A DNA stretch of 64,000 nt, taken from contig CM066983.1 in assembly GCA_033977485.1 (NCBI GenBank), forward strand, positions 65,954,010-66,018,009, given 5' to 3'. The notes beneath the pieces were generated by a model, which saw nothing but the letters and a program-made list of their open reading frames with translations, did no database searches and had not been told where the DNA came from. Source of the DNA: Hydrangea macrophylla (lineage: Eukaryota > Streptophyta > Magnoliopsida > Cornales > Hydrangeaceae). The first letter of the stretch is position 1. Each line of letters starts with the position of its first letter. A program made the translations under genes and the position numbers. Shown here piece after piece: positions 22,775 to 34,565 of this stretch.

Positions 22775-23115
22775 ACGGCACACGGCAGTATTTTGCGGCA
22801 CTCAGTAAGTGCCAAAAGGCATTCGGTGAGTGCCGCACGGCAGTCACAGAATGCCGGCCCGGCATTTACTGAGTGCCGCCGACAATTTCTGACTGCCGTT
22901 TGCTTTAACAGTCCGTATATGTATATGTATGCGGATAAAAACAAAAAACTGATAAAGTAAGACTGACAAAAATGCGGCAATCAATAATTTGGCGCGGCAC
23001 TTACTGAGAGCCGCGCGACAGTCATGGAATGCTGTCGCGGCTTTCACGGTGTGCCGCAGCGGCATCCACTAACTGCCGCAGAGGACTTTTGACTACCGCC
23101 CTGTGCAGCAGTCAG
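22775..23115. repeat. Palindrome arrays in LTR C (two blocks)
   Basis: Blocks 22775-22899 and 22991-23115 match arrays 3 and 4. The second block ends about 93 bp before the TATA box at 23208, a typical distance for promoter-proximal activator or repressor sites. Confidence 0.78.
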
Positions 23116-23207
23116 TCTATTTTCAGGAAGTACGTATTGTACCACCAAATGAGACATTTACACCTGTCTTTTACTCCGAATTCACTGAAAATACTTGGTA
23201 ATTTTGT

Positions 23208-23216
23208 CTATAAAAG
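23208..23216 (+). promoter_or_regulatory. TATA box of LTR C
   Basis: CTATAAAAG followed by GAGGGAGGATC. Transcription (start of R) would begin about 30 bp downstream, near 23240. LTR B carries CTATGAAAG at the same place. Confidence 0.65.
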
Positions 23217-25401
23217 AGGGAGGATCTTCCTTGGGACATAATACAACAAGAAGGAGAGGAGAATATACATAAAAAAAAAAAGACAAGAAATAGCTACCAC
23301 TACACTAACACATATTTGAGAGAGAAAAGGGAGAGTTCAAAAAATTAGAGAGAAGAGCTTAGAAGATCTTCAAAGGAGAAAAGCTTTGAGGATAGTTTGG
23401 AGGTGACCCTCTAATCTTAGTTGTGTTTTCTTCCTTTTGAGCCTCTAATCTTCAAGTCATTTGGTTTTCTTTGATTAAGATCTAGAGTTTGTTAAGTAAA
23501 CTTGGAAGTCCTTGTTTCTAATCCTTTGATCCTTCTTCTATTTTTCTTATGTTTTCCTTTCGAGATTCTTGGAGATCTTCAATATCTCTCTTGAAAGCTC
23601 TTGAGTTTGATGTTTTGAATCTCATGTAAGCTTATACTTCACATGGGAGTCAAAATTTGATCGTCACTTCATTTTATAATCAAATAGATGGATCCAAGTC
23701 CATACTTATGACTTGGGTCCTCTAGCTTGATGTTTCATGGAATCCTTTCGATATTCCTTTGAGATTCATGAGTATTAGTCATATCTTCATCTCCAATGAC
23801 CATCAAGTGATAGGAGAAAGTAATTTTGAGTCTAAGCCCATCTCCATGGTTTAGATTCACTATCTTGAGATTTCATGAAGTCTATTCATACTTCATTTGA
23901 AATATACAAATATAAAGGTGTTTAGTCTCCAATTGCCATCAAATGGTAGGAGAAAATGGTTTAGTCCAAAGTCCAACTTCATGGTTGGAATCAAGTGAAA
24001 CCAACGGGAAAGTGTCAATAACTCAAAGTTCTACCACTGCAATTTTTGTTTTAAGGAGATCTCATGTCCAAAGTGGTTTGGTCATGAGTTTTGTAAAGTC
24101 ACTACAATCTGTCCAGAGTTTCAGCATAGTAACATTCTTTTGAAATAAGTAAATCAGAGCTTTAATAAAGTGTTAGTGACCCAAAATATTTTTTTCTAAG
24201 TGGATTAATGTGTTAGAAAGTCACCCTAAAAAGAACAAAGCATTTCTGATCTTTTTGCTATTTTTAGAAAATCGTGCAAGAACTCTGGACAGAAGGTTGT
24301 AAAATGCTGAGTGATGTCTGGTTTTTGTCCAATTCCTGGAGATCCAACCGTTGGAACTTTGATTTCTTTTTTGGGTTAAAAACTAGACACACAGAGGCAT
24401 CTTGTGTCTAAAATTCAACAAGATCAAACCACGGGAACCATGCTTTTTTTATTTTTTAAAGTTATGATCTGCTCTCAGTAATTTTCAGAATTCTGCAATA
24501 GTTTTAACCAATCCTATGAATAATGGCTTAGATGGTACTTTCATGAGTTAAGGGTCAAACCATGTTTCAATAATGGTTAATTAAGCTTGAATTCAAAGTT
24601 TAAGTGATCTAAATGATTGGGTATTCCGTAATTCATTTTTGTTCATGAACATATTCATCCGTATGGCTCGGCACTTGTAATTATGATTTATTTGCTTTAG
24701 ATTTAATTACATTTGATAGACTTAAGCTAGAAATCTAGGATTCTATTCCTAACTTCATATCTTGTATATCATATGGACTAACCTTTTGTTTTGTAGCGCT
24801 ATTAAGGTATGATTTCTAGGACTGCTTTTTATTTTATTTTAATTTCTTGATTTTATTGATTTTTCAACCTCATGCGCGACACATTAGAATTAGGTTCTTG
24901 CCTTATGTGTATATGTGATTAGAGACTCTTTTTTTTTAGGATTTTCTTTTGTTTGTATGCATTGCACGTTTAATATTGCTGCTGGATCCCGGGTAAGTTC
25001 TCTTGTTCCCTATTGCATATCATATTGTTTGCTATTTGAAATATGTGATTTTTGAATGATATTTTATCACTTGCAATTTTACACCCTTTAGACATGCTTT
25101 TGTAATGTATATTTATTCGTATGTATTAATTAAGGGCACGTTTAAATTAATAATTCGATTAAAAGGATGTTAAGTAGAGGCCTATCACGAGATAGGATGA
25201 GAAGGGGTGTTTTGGTCCGATGGGCTCATTCCCTCCTCATTCCATAATCCCCGAACCTAGTTAATCTTTGGTTTCGCAAAAGATCAGTTTCCTTTTGAAA
25301 TGGTTTCTTAATTTTCCGTTTAAAAATTAAGTGGCAACTCATTTGTTTTGAATTCAAATTTTAAAAGAAAAGCTGTGGGTAAGAAAATTGCGATATCCAC
25401 A

Positions 25402-26479
25402 CTTCCCGAATCGATAAGAATGATTACTACCATGTTTTTAATACGTCCTTTTACCTTCATAGTCCAGTAGGAGGAAAATACGGAGATAGCATGTACTGAG
25501 ATGACGGGTTCATCATCACGTGCTGTGGGTTTAGATTCTTCAACCTCTTGTGATTCTTCGTGTATATCCACTTCCTCCTCGGCTTCCAACACAAATAGTT
25601 GCCATTTTTTACAAACATGCCCAGGTATATACCGTTCATCACAATAATGGTAAAGATTCTTCTTCCTATATTTCTCCATCTCCGTATCGTTAATCCGTTG
25701 ATGGGTGATAGCCCCTTCTTCTCTCTAGATGTTGTGGAATTCGGCAAGCTTGAAGCGGTTTTGGATGTGGGTCTTCCTCAGGTTTTACCAATACCTTCCA
25801 CATGATCCCTTTGCAAGCATGCCAAACTGACCGCTTGAATCATTGTTGTAGGCCTAAGCATTTGAACAAAAGGACGGATTTCTTCCTTTAGTCCACTAAT
25901 GAAACAACTAATAAAAAATTCTTTTGACAATCCTTCGGTACTAGTTGCCAACTCCTTAGACTGTTCGTGATACACCTTGACTGAGTTGATTTGTTTGAGT
26001 TTGGTTAAAGCACCAACATCATCTTCGTAAATATTAGGGCTGAAATGAAGACAAACATCGTGTGAAAACTCTAACTAAGTAGGCACTCCCTGTGTACTCA
26101 AATACCCTTGGAACCAATCCAAAGCTCTATCCTCTAGATATATTGACGCAATGTGAACCTTGAGAGTTTCTTTTGCGTTGTTGAACTCAAAAAATCTCTC
26201 ACACTAGTATATCCAGCCCTTTAGTATATCCAGCTCTCACACTATTATTGTAGCGGGTTTGAACCGCCGTTGACCCCATCGCAGAAGAAGGTGGTAAGGC
26301 CCCGCAGAAACTGCTGGAGGTGTAGAAGCAACAGTAGTTTTTTGGACTACTGTTGCCATTAGCTGCCTAAGTTCATCCATGATTCCTTCATTCCTTTCAG
26401 AACTCTTTTGGAGTTTCTTCACTACTTCTTCCAATCTGTCTATGCAAGATGAATCCATTCTTTGAGTCTCGGGGGCCAT
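25402..26479 (-). pseudogene. gag-protease start of the older Ty3/gypsy element, copy 2
   Basis: Same as 20336-21425. Gag start ATG at 26479. The middle of gag is clearer here: EFFISCFISGLKEEIRPFVQ and the following stretch (25975-25778) are typical gypsy gag. It ends with the knuckle CDERYIPGHVCKK and IILIDSGS at 25402. Stops and frameshifts are present. Confidence 0.82.
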
Positions 26480-26509
26480 TTGGCAAGAATCACAGCCAAG
26501 TATCGACCA

Positions 26510-26521
26510 GCTCTGATACCA
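26510..26521 (-). other. Primer binding site of the older gypsy element, copy 2
   Basis: Minus-strand TGGTATCAGAGC, as at 21426-21437, 31 bp before the gag ATG at 26479. Confidence 0.85.
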
Positions 26522-26523
26522 AA

Positions 26524-26940
26524 TGATAGAAGCTGAACGTATTTGGATTAATAAGACCTACTTGAGGGGGGATGTCCTTCTCTCACATGAAGAGGGATAA
26601 CAGAATTACAAAAGTAGCATACCTATTGCTGTAGTATAACCACACTTATATATTCTAAGCTAACTACAATCAAGCCAAGGGCTAATTCAATTATTCCTAT
26701 AGTTACGCTCAAATGGTTAGTTTATGGTTACACATTTCGCTCTAATGGTTCCAGTCTAGTTTGCTTGAGTACCTTCGAAAATAGGTCCCGCGTTATATTG
26801 AACAGGCATGTAGAAACTTTCTTATGCATTTGGACTTAAGTTATGGCCATTTACAATTAGTAGAATTGAGATAATTATTACCAAGTGGATACTCCCTTCG
26901 AAGTGAAGGTGAGTGACCATTTGTGTCACATCTCGGTCCC
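26524..26940 (-). repeat. 5' LTR of the older gypsy element (outer end uncertain)
   Basis: It starts next to the PBS. On the minus strand a possible TGTGACACAAATGG start near 26942 would give an LTR of about 418 bp ending ACTTCTATCA. No second LTR is available to confirm the outer boundary. Confidence 0.4.
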
Positions 26941-27666
26941 ACAATAGCGGAACTGAAGCCCGTGGCACGCCTCTGAGGCTCGCCCAATTCAATTAAAGTT
27001 TTCCAAAAGAATTAGTTTAAGAACACGCAACGGAAAAAGAAACAATCCATATGAAAACTAGCAATCCAGTTGACTAGTCAAAAATCCGGTCGATTGGAAA
27101 TGTAAGATACAAAGAGCTCAAAAACTCTGCAGCCAGTCCACGCATACGGGTGTTATAATTTGGTACCATCACTGGCACATTTTGTGTAAATGATTGGTAT
27201 AGGAAGTGACCAATCATTGACATTTTTGGATCATATTTCCAAGATGATAAAAAATTGGTGTCAACTGATTCACCACATGATTTTGCATTTCTATATCAAT
27301 TGTTGGTATTGACTTTTACTGACTTGGGTTTTCATTAACTACCCCATTGTTTATAGGGTCAACCACATTTTCCTTATGAGGTTCTTGGTATGAAGTACTA
27401 CCAACCTCTATATTCTCACAATTATTGGTGTTAACACCATTGTTTGTGTTCTCAATAGATCTATTGCGTCTAAGCGTTTTGTTGGTCATTTTGACACTAG
27501 AGTACCACTGGGCATGCCAAAATTATGTTTGGTTGTTTATCCTTCAAATGATATTTGTGTAATTTTGTATGTGTGAGTGTGCCAGGCAAGCAAGTTGCCA
27601 GTGTGATTATATAATTGTGTAAGCCAAATGCGCCTCACCAGGCCAATTGTGACCGTTTGAATGCCT
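26941..27666. other. Unassigned AT-rich sequence
   Basis: No complete gene seen. A short minus-strand frame of about 52 codons starts near 27497 (MTNKTLRRNRSIENTNNGV) and is Asn-rich, possibly a retroelement remnant. Short repeats around ATTGGTAT occur at 27180-27310. Confidence 0.4.
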
Positions 27667-27850
27667 TAACTAACACTACACCAAAGGTAAAATTTGTAAC
27701 GGACCGTTTTTAAAATTTGTAACGGATATAACTGTTATAAATCTTGAATAACCGTTACAAATGTTCATTATTCCGTTCATTTAATTTTACTAATGGTTTA
27801 ATAAATATGTGTAACGGTTATATTTTGTTACACATAAAGAGTTGAATTTA
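27667..27850 (+). mobile_element. Possible CACTA (En/Spm) transposon terminus
   Basis: CACTACACCAAA is the canonical CACTA terminal sequence. It is followed by subterminal repeats of TTTGTAACGG in both orientations (27685, 27710, 27750, 27815), as in CACTA elements. The opposite end (TTTGGTGTAGTG) was not found in the window, so extent and completeness are unknown. Confidence 0.5.
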
Positions 27851-27930
27851 AAAAAGTAAAAAAAAAAACATTTTCAAACAAAATTGAGGGGCACGATAAA
27901 ACAAAAGGTGGAAAGCGAAAGAGAAAGGGG

Positions 27931-27962
<32 letters not shown>

Positions 27963-30481
27963 AGGGGGCTGGGGGGGGGGGGAGGGCGACCGTCTTCTGC
28001 CCACCCGCTATCCGTCGCCCGCCAATGCTGCTGCCCCCCCGTCGTCCGCCGCTCGCTGTCCCACAGGTAACTTCTTCTTCTTCTTCCTTCTCCTTCTAAA
28101 TCAGATTCAAACCCTAGATGATCTTCTTTTTCTTCTTCCTTCTAAATCAGAGTCAAGTCCTAGATCTTCTTCTTCCTTCTTCTGGATTCAAACCCTAGAA
28201 GTGAGGTGGATGGAGATTAATGAGTGTTTGAAACTGTTTAGTCGAATATTGAGGGTTTTTGAATTTGGCTACCCATTTTGTTACCCTGATAGAGTTGCTC
28301 GAACTACATAAATGCCAATCTGTCTCATAGATTAAAAATAAAAAAGAGTTTCTGATTTATATGTTGCATCTGAAATTCAGAATATCAATTTTCATCTAGT
28401 CTCATTACTTTTGCCCTCTGAAAATTGTTTCATATTACTGTTGACAATCCTAAATATTCAGAATATTTTGTGATTAGTGATATACTTTGATATTTTGGAG
28501 TTAATAGTTTCAATTAAATCTCAACATGTGGTGTTTTGAGGGTAAAAAGAAAGTGCTTGTTGCTATACGTGGCATCTTTCTTTTTTTTTCAATTAAGTCT
28601 CAACAATCCTACAGAAACTTTTTTTTTTCCTCTTTCAGCTTCGGTTTTTTATTTTTTTGATGCTTACATGTGCCATCTTCTTCTCTCTCAGTACTCTATT
28701 TTCTCTCTTTTCTTTGTGTATCTCTCTCTGATTTGGGTTTTCAATGTTTTGGGATTTTAGCTGCTATGTATTGTTGGGAGCGGTTGAATTGTGAATGGAA
28801 ATATAAGACAATATGAAAGAATTTTAAGTGACCTTCGCAGTTCTATTTTATGATTTATTGGACCGGACTCTAATACACCCCTTTAGAAAAGGGATGGATG
28901 TTAACCCCTCATAATTTGAATCATGTTTCTCATAACAATAGAGCCACATTCCTCATAACTGAACCACATTTTTTATAATTAAATTTAATATATATTTTTA
29001 ATAATTTTGGTGATGTGACTAAACATAAGCCACATGTTATGGGGTTGACATCCAATCCTTTCTGAGGAGGTGTATGTTAGATTTTTCCCTATTTTATATG
29101 ACACTAAAGTCACCTTCTTGAAATTTGCTAGTCCTTTTGAATATTTGACTTCACGGATCATACACTTGTCTTTAGTAACTCCTAGAATACTTTAGAATAT
29201 TAGAATAGATTATATACCTTAGTCTTGTTTCTTTCTTTTTGAATATCTAGGATATGCTAGACTAGGACATTCTAGACCATAGCATTTTTAACTCATCCTT
29301 TATATTACTAGATCAGTCCAGAAGATTAGCATCTTTTGTTAACATGTACAACCCCTAATCAATGTTTTGGCCCTTCCTTTTGAGTTCGAATGCCACCAAA
29401 TTTGAACTTGGGAAGCTTTTTTTATGGTCAATCTCTAAAGCTTTTGAAACATGATTAGTTTGTGGAAAGCTGGAATCTAATTAATTAACTTTATTGGGAT
29501 ATTATTTTTTGTTTTGTTTTCTACTCATTGATTTGGAGCTCATGGGTTTAATTTGAGCACTTCACTTGTGTAGTTAGAAAAAAAATTATCAATAATTGGA
29601 AGATGTTTGTAACTAGTGGGTATTATTGCCTTTTGAAAAGTATGGCGGTTGTTTATTCCTCATTCCCTAAACCTATTATTGATTTTTGGTAAGAATGTGA
29701 TGTTTTGAGTGTTTGTTGTATTCGCCAACTCTCATTTGACCAGTTAAATGAGGAAGTTCATAAAAGAGAGTTTGGAACCTCTGTAAATTTGCCTAATTTC
29801 CTTTTCTATGTAGATTTTGGGGTTCTGATTCCTCCAATATTACTGGAAAAATTAGGTTTGCATTGCAAGATTTTATTGGTAAAGGTAACTCTTACATTTC
29901 CCATTCAATTTACTTGGGCAGGGATGGTCTTAAGACGCAAAACCATCATGTCTCTGAATCAAGTACTGCAATCTTTTGTCAATTTTTTCTGGTGCATTTC
30001 TCTAATCCTCTTGAGGAATCTTCCTAATCACTCCTATTTAAGTTTCACTTGTGGCTATACATGTTTTGACGAAGTTGTTATTTCTTTCACTTTGCTTTGA
30101 TTTTCTCTTTCTATATGTTTTGACGAAAGTTACTATTGCTTTCTCTTTTACATTTAGGTATTGCTTTTCGATCTATAAATTTACATAAATCTTGACCGTT
30201 GGGATGACAAAGTTCAGCCATGCATGAGTTATGACTTGAAACTAATTGTTTCAATCTAGATTTATCTTCTACTTGATTGTATGAGCCATCTAATATGGGT
30301 CTTTCTACTATACATAGAAGAATATATTCCCATTAGTATTGTTTCGGTTTATGCCACATTTTCTATACCATTTCTGGATTTTTTTTTTTATCTTAAATGT
30401 TACTTTAATGCAAGGACATGGTTACCCATACGTATTGTTGATTCCATCTTTGCAATATATCCTCAACAATTTTGACCATTA
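27851..30481 (+). other. Gene-like but unassigned region, perhaps CACTA interior
   Basis: It holds a GA microsatellite (27932-27957), a G run, GC-rich sequence to 28060, then pyrimidine-rich sequence with several AAACCCTAG phrases, like a 5' leader and first intron. Open frames at 28536-28760, 29705-30100 and 30281-30475 match nothing I recognise and are rich in Phe/Leu from T-rich DNA. Interrupted at 30487 by the copia element, with the rest continuing after 37966. Confidence 0.35.
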
Positions 30482-30486
30482 TGATA

Positions 30487-31471
30487 TGTTGGATAAATAT
30501 GTGTTTTGGCCATATTTAAGGGCAATAAAAGTGGGACCCACTTAGAGTTTAAGAGGGGTCCTTGTGGATTTGTGTTCTCCTCCATGAGGAGATGAAGTTT
30601 GGATATTCACATGTCCAAAACTATTGATGGGTGAATGAGAAATTAATGATTAAAGGTTGCCCCATACAAAGAGTTGTTGAAATGAAAGAGATTCACAACT
30701 TGCCTTGTCCCACATAGGAAAACTAGAAGTAGCCTTTAGTGTATTTATAAGGCTACTTCATGTTTTCGGTTTGGGCCCCAAGGGGTACCCAGTTTTGTGG
30801 AAGGGGGAGGACCTAAGGCCCTTTGGGTTTACTCCACACACGCGCGCCGCCGTCGCCGTCCGTCTGACCGGCCGCGCCGGGTCGGGTCGGGTCGTGGGTG
30901 AGGGTGAGGGTGCGGGTGCGACCCGCACAAAATATTTCTTTTTAGACCCCTCAAGTTTAGTTTTTTTTCAATCTGTAATGAGAGACCCTTGTAATTTCTG
31001 CACATGGTTTGCATTGCAGAAACCTTTGGGATTTCTAAACTGTTGCAAGATGAACAGGTTGTAGTTACAGAAAATGGAAAGGCATATGACTATCCTACAT
31101 ATATATATATCACATCTCCCCCTCAATCTAGATATACGAAATACAGAGTCTTCTTCTACTGTCATATTCTGTCCTGGGTATCCTGAGAGAGCAAAAAGCA
31201 TAAAAAGTTCGTCGGAGCAGTTGTATATTGTGCAAGTACTACTGCTAGAAGCCGCTATGTCCTGGGAGACAGACGCCGACGATTTCCTCAAGCACATCCG
31301 GTGAGGCGGCGAATCTGTATTAAGGAAACTGTGAATAAGATCACATGCCTTGGTTTGATAATTCTCCTGTTTATTTTTTCTATTTCTGTCCAAGTGTAAT
31401 TTTCCTGTTTTCATTAGTTATAATCAGAATCTGTTTCTGTTTCCAATTATATCAATGAAATATTTTCAACA
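30487..31471 (+). repeat. 5' LTR of the copia element
   Basis: 985 bp, TGTTGGATAAAT to TTTTCAACA. It contains a GC-rich CG/GGGT-repeat patch at 30840-30925 and TATTTATAAGG near 30740 as a TATA candidate. It is longer than the 3' LTR because that copy lacks about 127 bp after GTGGATT (30567-30693 here). Confidence 0.92.
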
Positions 31472-31826
31472 ATTTTGTAGAAGATGAAATATTTCCAACA
31501 ATCTTAAAACAGATTCTATATATTTTACAAAACAAAAACAGATTCGGTTTTGGGAAAACATAAACTATTTTGAAAAACAGTTTACAAAAACTACTACTGT
31601 AATTCTCATTTTTTTGCCCAAACAGTGCAGAATCAGGGAAAATTGCATTAAACAAAAAGTGGGCAGAATCGTGTTTTGCTTGAGACTAAGCAAGCAGAAT
31701 CTTAAAATTCCTTCGTTTTCCTAATAGTTTTTTGAAAACGAAATTCTACTACTGTTAAAAATTAAGAGGAGGAAAAAATAAAATATTAGATTTAATTTAT
31801 TTTTTCCTTTGATAATATTTTCAGAA

Positions 31827-32376
31827 ATGGAAAATCAGAATGTGAACACTGCTGCAAACCCACCTATTGCAAACGATGGTGCTACAGGCTCCAATACTGT
31901 GGTGATTGGCTCCATACCAGTGAAGGTTCCCTCAATCCAAACGGTTCCTGTGAACCACGGGGAGAAACCCGAGAAGTTTAATGGTGTGGATTTCAAAAGG
32001 TGGCAGCAAAAGATGCTGTTCTACCTTACCACCTTGAACCTTGCGAGGTTCTTGAAGGAAGAGGCTCCTGTGCCTAATGAAAATGAACAAGACCGAGAGG
32101 TTGTGCTAGCTATTGATGCTTGAAAGCACTCGGACTTTCTGTGCCGAAATTATGTGTTGAATGGCCAACACGACACACTCTATAATGTGTATAGTGTTAA
32201 GACCACTGCTAAGGAACTGTGGGAGTCCTTAGACAGAAAGTACAAAAACCGAGGATGCCGGGTCAAAGAAATTTGTAGTGGGGAGATTCCTCGACTATAA
32301 GATGGTGGACTCGAAGACTGTGATTAGTCAAGTTCAAGAGCTGCAAGTAATCTTGCATGAAATCCATGCTTAAGGG
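31827..32376 (+). pseudogene. gag N-terminal part of the copia element (broken)
   Basis: ATG at 31827 (MENQNVNTAANPPI), then EKPEKFNGVDFKRWQQKMLF, the usual start of copia gag. TGA at 32121-32123 ends the first frame; coding potential continues past it with further frame changes before 32377. The product would be the particle protein. Confidence 0.85.
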
Positions 32377-34320
32377 ATGACCTTGAGCGAAACTTTTCAA
32401 GTTGCTGCTATAATTGAGAAGTTACCCCCTGCTTGGAAGGACTTCAAGAACTATTTGAAGCACAAGCGAAAGGAGATGAAAATTGAAGATCTCATCGTCG
32501 GGCTTCGAATTGAAGAAGACAACAAAGGGGCTGACAAGAATTTGGGGAACTTTGTGGCCAAGGCTAATGTGGTTGAGCATGGTCAAAGTTCGCAAGTGAA
32601 AAAGAAATCCTTTTCTGGTAAAGGATACAAAATGGGGCCAAAAGGTGGTATCGCCAAGAAGCCAAAATTTCAGTTTCAAGGAAAGTGCTACAACTGTGGT
32701 AAAACTGGACACCGGGCTTCTGAATGTCGTTTGCCACAAAAGAAAGTCCAAAATAATCAAGATAATATGACGGAGTTAGATTCTATCTCAAGGGATGTCT
32801 CTAACATTAATTTGTCTGATGTGATCTCTGAAGTGAATTTGGTGGATTCAAACCCAAGGGAATGGTGGATAGACACTGGTGCTACTCGCCACATATGCTC
32901 CGACAAAACTATGTTCACTTCCTTCGAACCAATTACAAGTGGTGAGAAGATGTATATAGGAAATTCTGCTACCTTGGATGTTGAAGGCCAAGGAAAAATA
33001 ATTCTGCAAATGACTTCAGGAAAGGAGCTAACTCTCAACAATGTCCTTTATGTACCGGAAATTCGCAAGAATTTGGTATCCGGATCTCTCCTAAGCAAGT
33101 ATGGCATTCGAATGGTCTTTGAGTTAGATAAGGTGGTGTTGACCAAAGCGAGAATGTATGTGGGGAAGGGGTATATGTGTAATGGGATGTTTAAACTTAA
33201 TGTAGCAACTGTATTCCCAAAAGTTAATAAAATGAGTACCTTTTATGTTTACTTGCTTGAGTCTTCCAATTTGTGGCATAGTAGACTAGGACATGTTAAT
33301 TTTAATTCTTTGCGAAGATTAATTAAATTAGACCACATACCAAACTTTCATATTGATGCAAGTTATAAATGTGAAACTTGTGTTGAAGCAAAGTTAACAA
33401 AGACTTCATTTCAATCAATTGAAAGAAGCACTGAACCTCTGGAATTAATCCACACTGATGTATGTGATTTAAAAATGGTTCAATCTAGAGGTGGCAATAA
33501 GTATTTTATTACTTTTGTTGATGATTGCACTAAATACTGTTATGTGTATTTGCTAAAAAGTAAGGATAAAGGTTTGGATAAGTTCATTCTATACAAGACA
33601 GAGGTTGAGAATCAACTAAGTAAAAAGATTAAGGTGTTGAGAAGTGATAGGGGTGGTGAATATGTAGCGCCATATGGTGAGTTTTGTGCACAAAATGGAA
33701 TTATTCACCAAACCATCGCACCTTATTCACCTCCATCAAACGGAGTTGCTGAAAGGAAAAATCGTAACTTAAAAGAAATGATGAATGCTATGTTAATAAG
33801 TTCTGGATTGCCACAAAACTTGTGGGGGGAGGCAATTCTCTCCGCAAATTATATTTTAAATAAGGTACCTCGAAAGAAAGTTGATCAAACCCCGTATGAA
33901 CAATGGAATGATCGAAAACCTTCCTACAAGTTCTTACGAATGTGGGGGTGTCTTGCAAAAGTTCTTGTACCTACTCTTAAGAAAGAAAGGATAGGTCCAA
34001 AAACTGTTGATTGTTTATTTATTGGCTATGCACATAATAGTAGTGTGTATCGGTTTCTTGTACGTAAATCTGAAAACCCAGATATACACAAGAACACGAT
34101 CATGGAGTCTAGAAATGCATCTTTCTTTGAGAATATATTTCCTTGTAAAGAGGAATATAGTTCTAAAAAACACACATTTGAGACTGTTGGGGAAACTAGT
34201 AAAACCCAAGAAAAAAATGTTGATATTGAGCCTAGGCGTGGGAAACGAACTAGAACCTCAAAATCTTTTGGTCCAGACTTTCTAACTTATGTTATAGAAA
34301 GTGAGCCTCAAAGCTATAAT
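32377..34320 (+). pseudogene. Copia gag C-terminus, protease and integrase (cut by Cassandra)
   Basis: Single open frame up to the insertion. Residues about 100-118 hold the zinc knuckle CYNCGKTGHRASEC. WWIDTGATRHIC near residue 165 is the protease active site. SNLWHSRLGHVNFNSL with CETC is the GAG-pre-integrase zinc-binding part. The integrase core has D in LIHTDVCD, D in LRSDRGGEY and E in NGVAERKNR, a full DDE triad. The frame ends in sequence from the Cassandra LTR, so translation stops there at 34369-34371. Confidence 0.92.
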
Positions 34321-34500
34321 TGTGATGACCAAGAGCCAATACTCTCGAGGCGGGATGGCCAAGACAGATGAGGTGAGGTCGGGTGTGGGGACTTGTCCTA
34401 CATCGCCTGGGGTGAAGTTCCTGAATTAATTTATAAGGATTAATCGCCCCTTTATATGCAACAAGGCCTTTTAAAACCGTGAGGGAGCTAAACACGAAAT

Positions 34501-34565
34501 AACTCCACAGTTAAGCGTGCTGCTGCCAGAGCAGTACCAGAGATGGGTGACCCCCTGGGAAGTTC
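34501..34565 (+). promoter_or_regulatory. 5S-rRNA-derived internal pol III promoter, Cassandra left LTR
   Basis: Matches the 3' half of plant 5S rRNA: AACTCC, AGTTAAGCGTGCT (A-box region), GCAGTACCAG, GATGGGTGACCCCCTGGGAA (C box). The 5' part of 5S is diverged, so it is not a working 5S gene. Confidence 0.85.

Larger units (their letters stand above)
22513..25401 (+). repeat. Extra LTR of element 1 (LTR C) in duplicated segment
   Basis: 2889 bp from TGTAGACCCCCC to GATATCCACA. It shares indels with LTR B against LTR A (for example the extra AATAATGG near 24519), so it arose by local duplication, not by independent insertion. U3 palindrome arrays are at 22775-22899 and 22991-23115. It is followed by the same flank as LTR B. 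Confidence 0.9.
21685..26764 (+). repeat. Tandem segmental duplication, copy 2
   Basis: It repeats 16499-21684: repeat-array tail 21685-22050, conserved 3' region and PPT to 22512, LTR C, broken gypsy gag, PBS and LTR piece. By eye about 1-2 per cent different from copy 1, plus a deletion of about 100 bp in LTR C near 23985 and a 24-bp insertion near 26223. Beyond 26764 the sequence continues into single-copy flank. Confidence 0.85.

Noticed and set aside
26927..26960. TGTCACATCTCGGTCCC as the start of a plus-strand LTR
   Set aside because: Looks like an LTR terminus, but no partner, PBS or end was found; it may equally be the outer end of the minus-strand LTR next to it.
27884..28099. Frame coding an Arg/Glu repeat followed by a Pro-rich part
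   Set aside because: It comes from a GA microsatellite and GC-rich DNA, with no domain.
29705..30100. 131-codon plus-strand frame
   Set aside because: Phe/Leu-rich translation of T-rich DNA, no recognisable family, no splice or promoter support.
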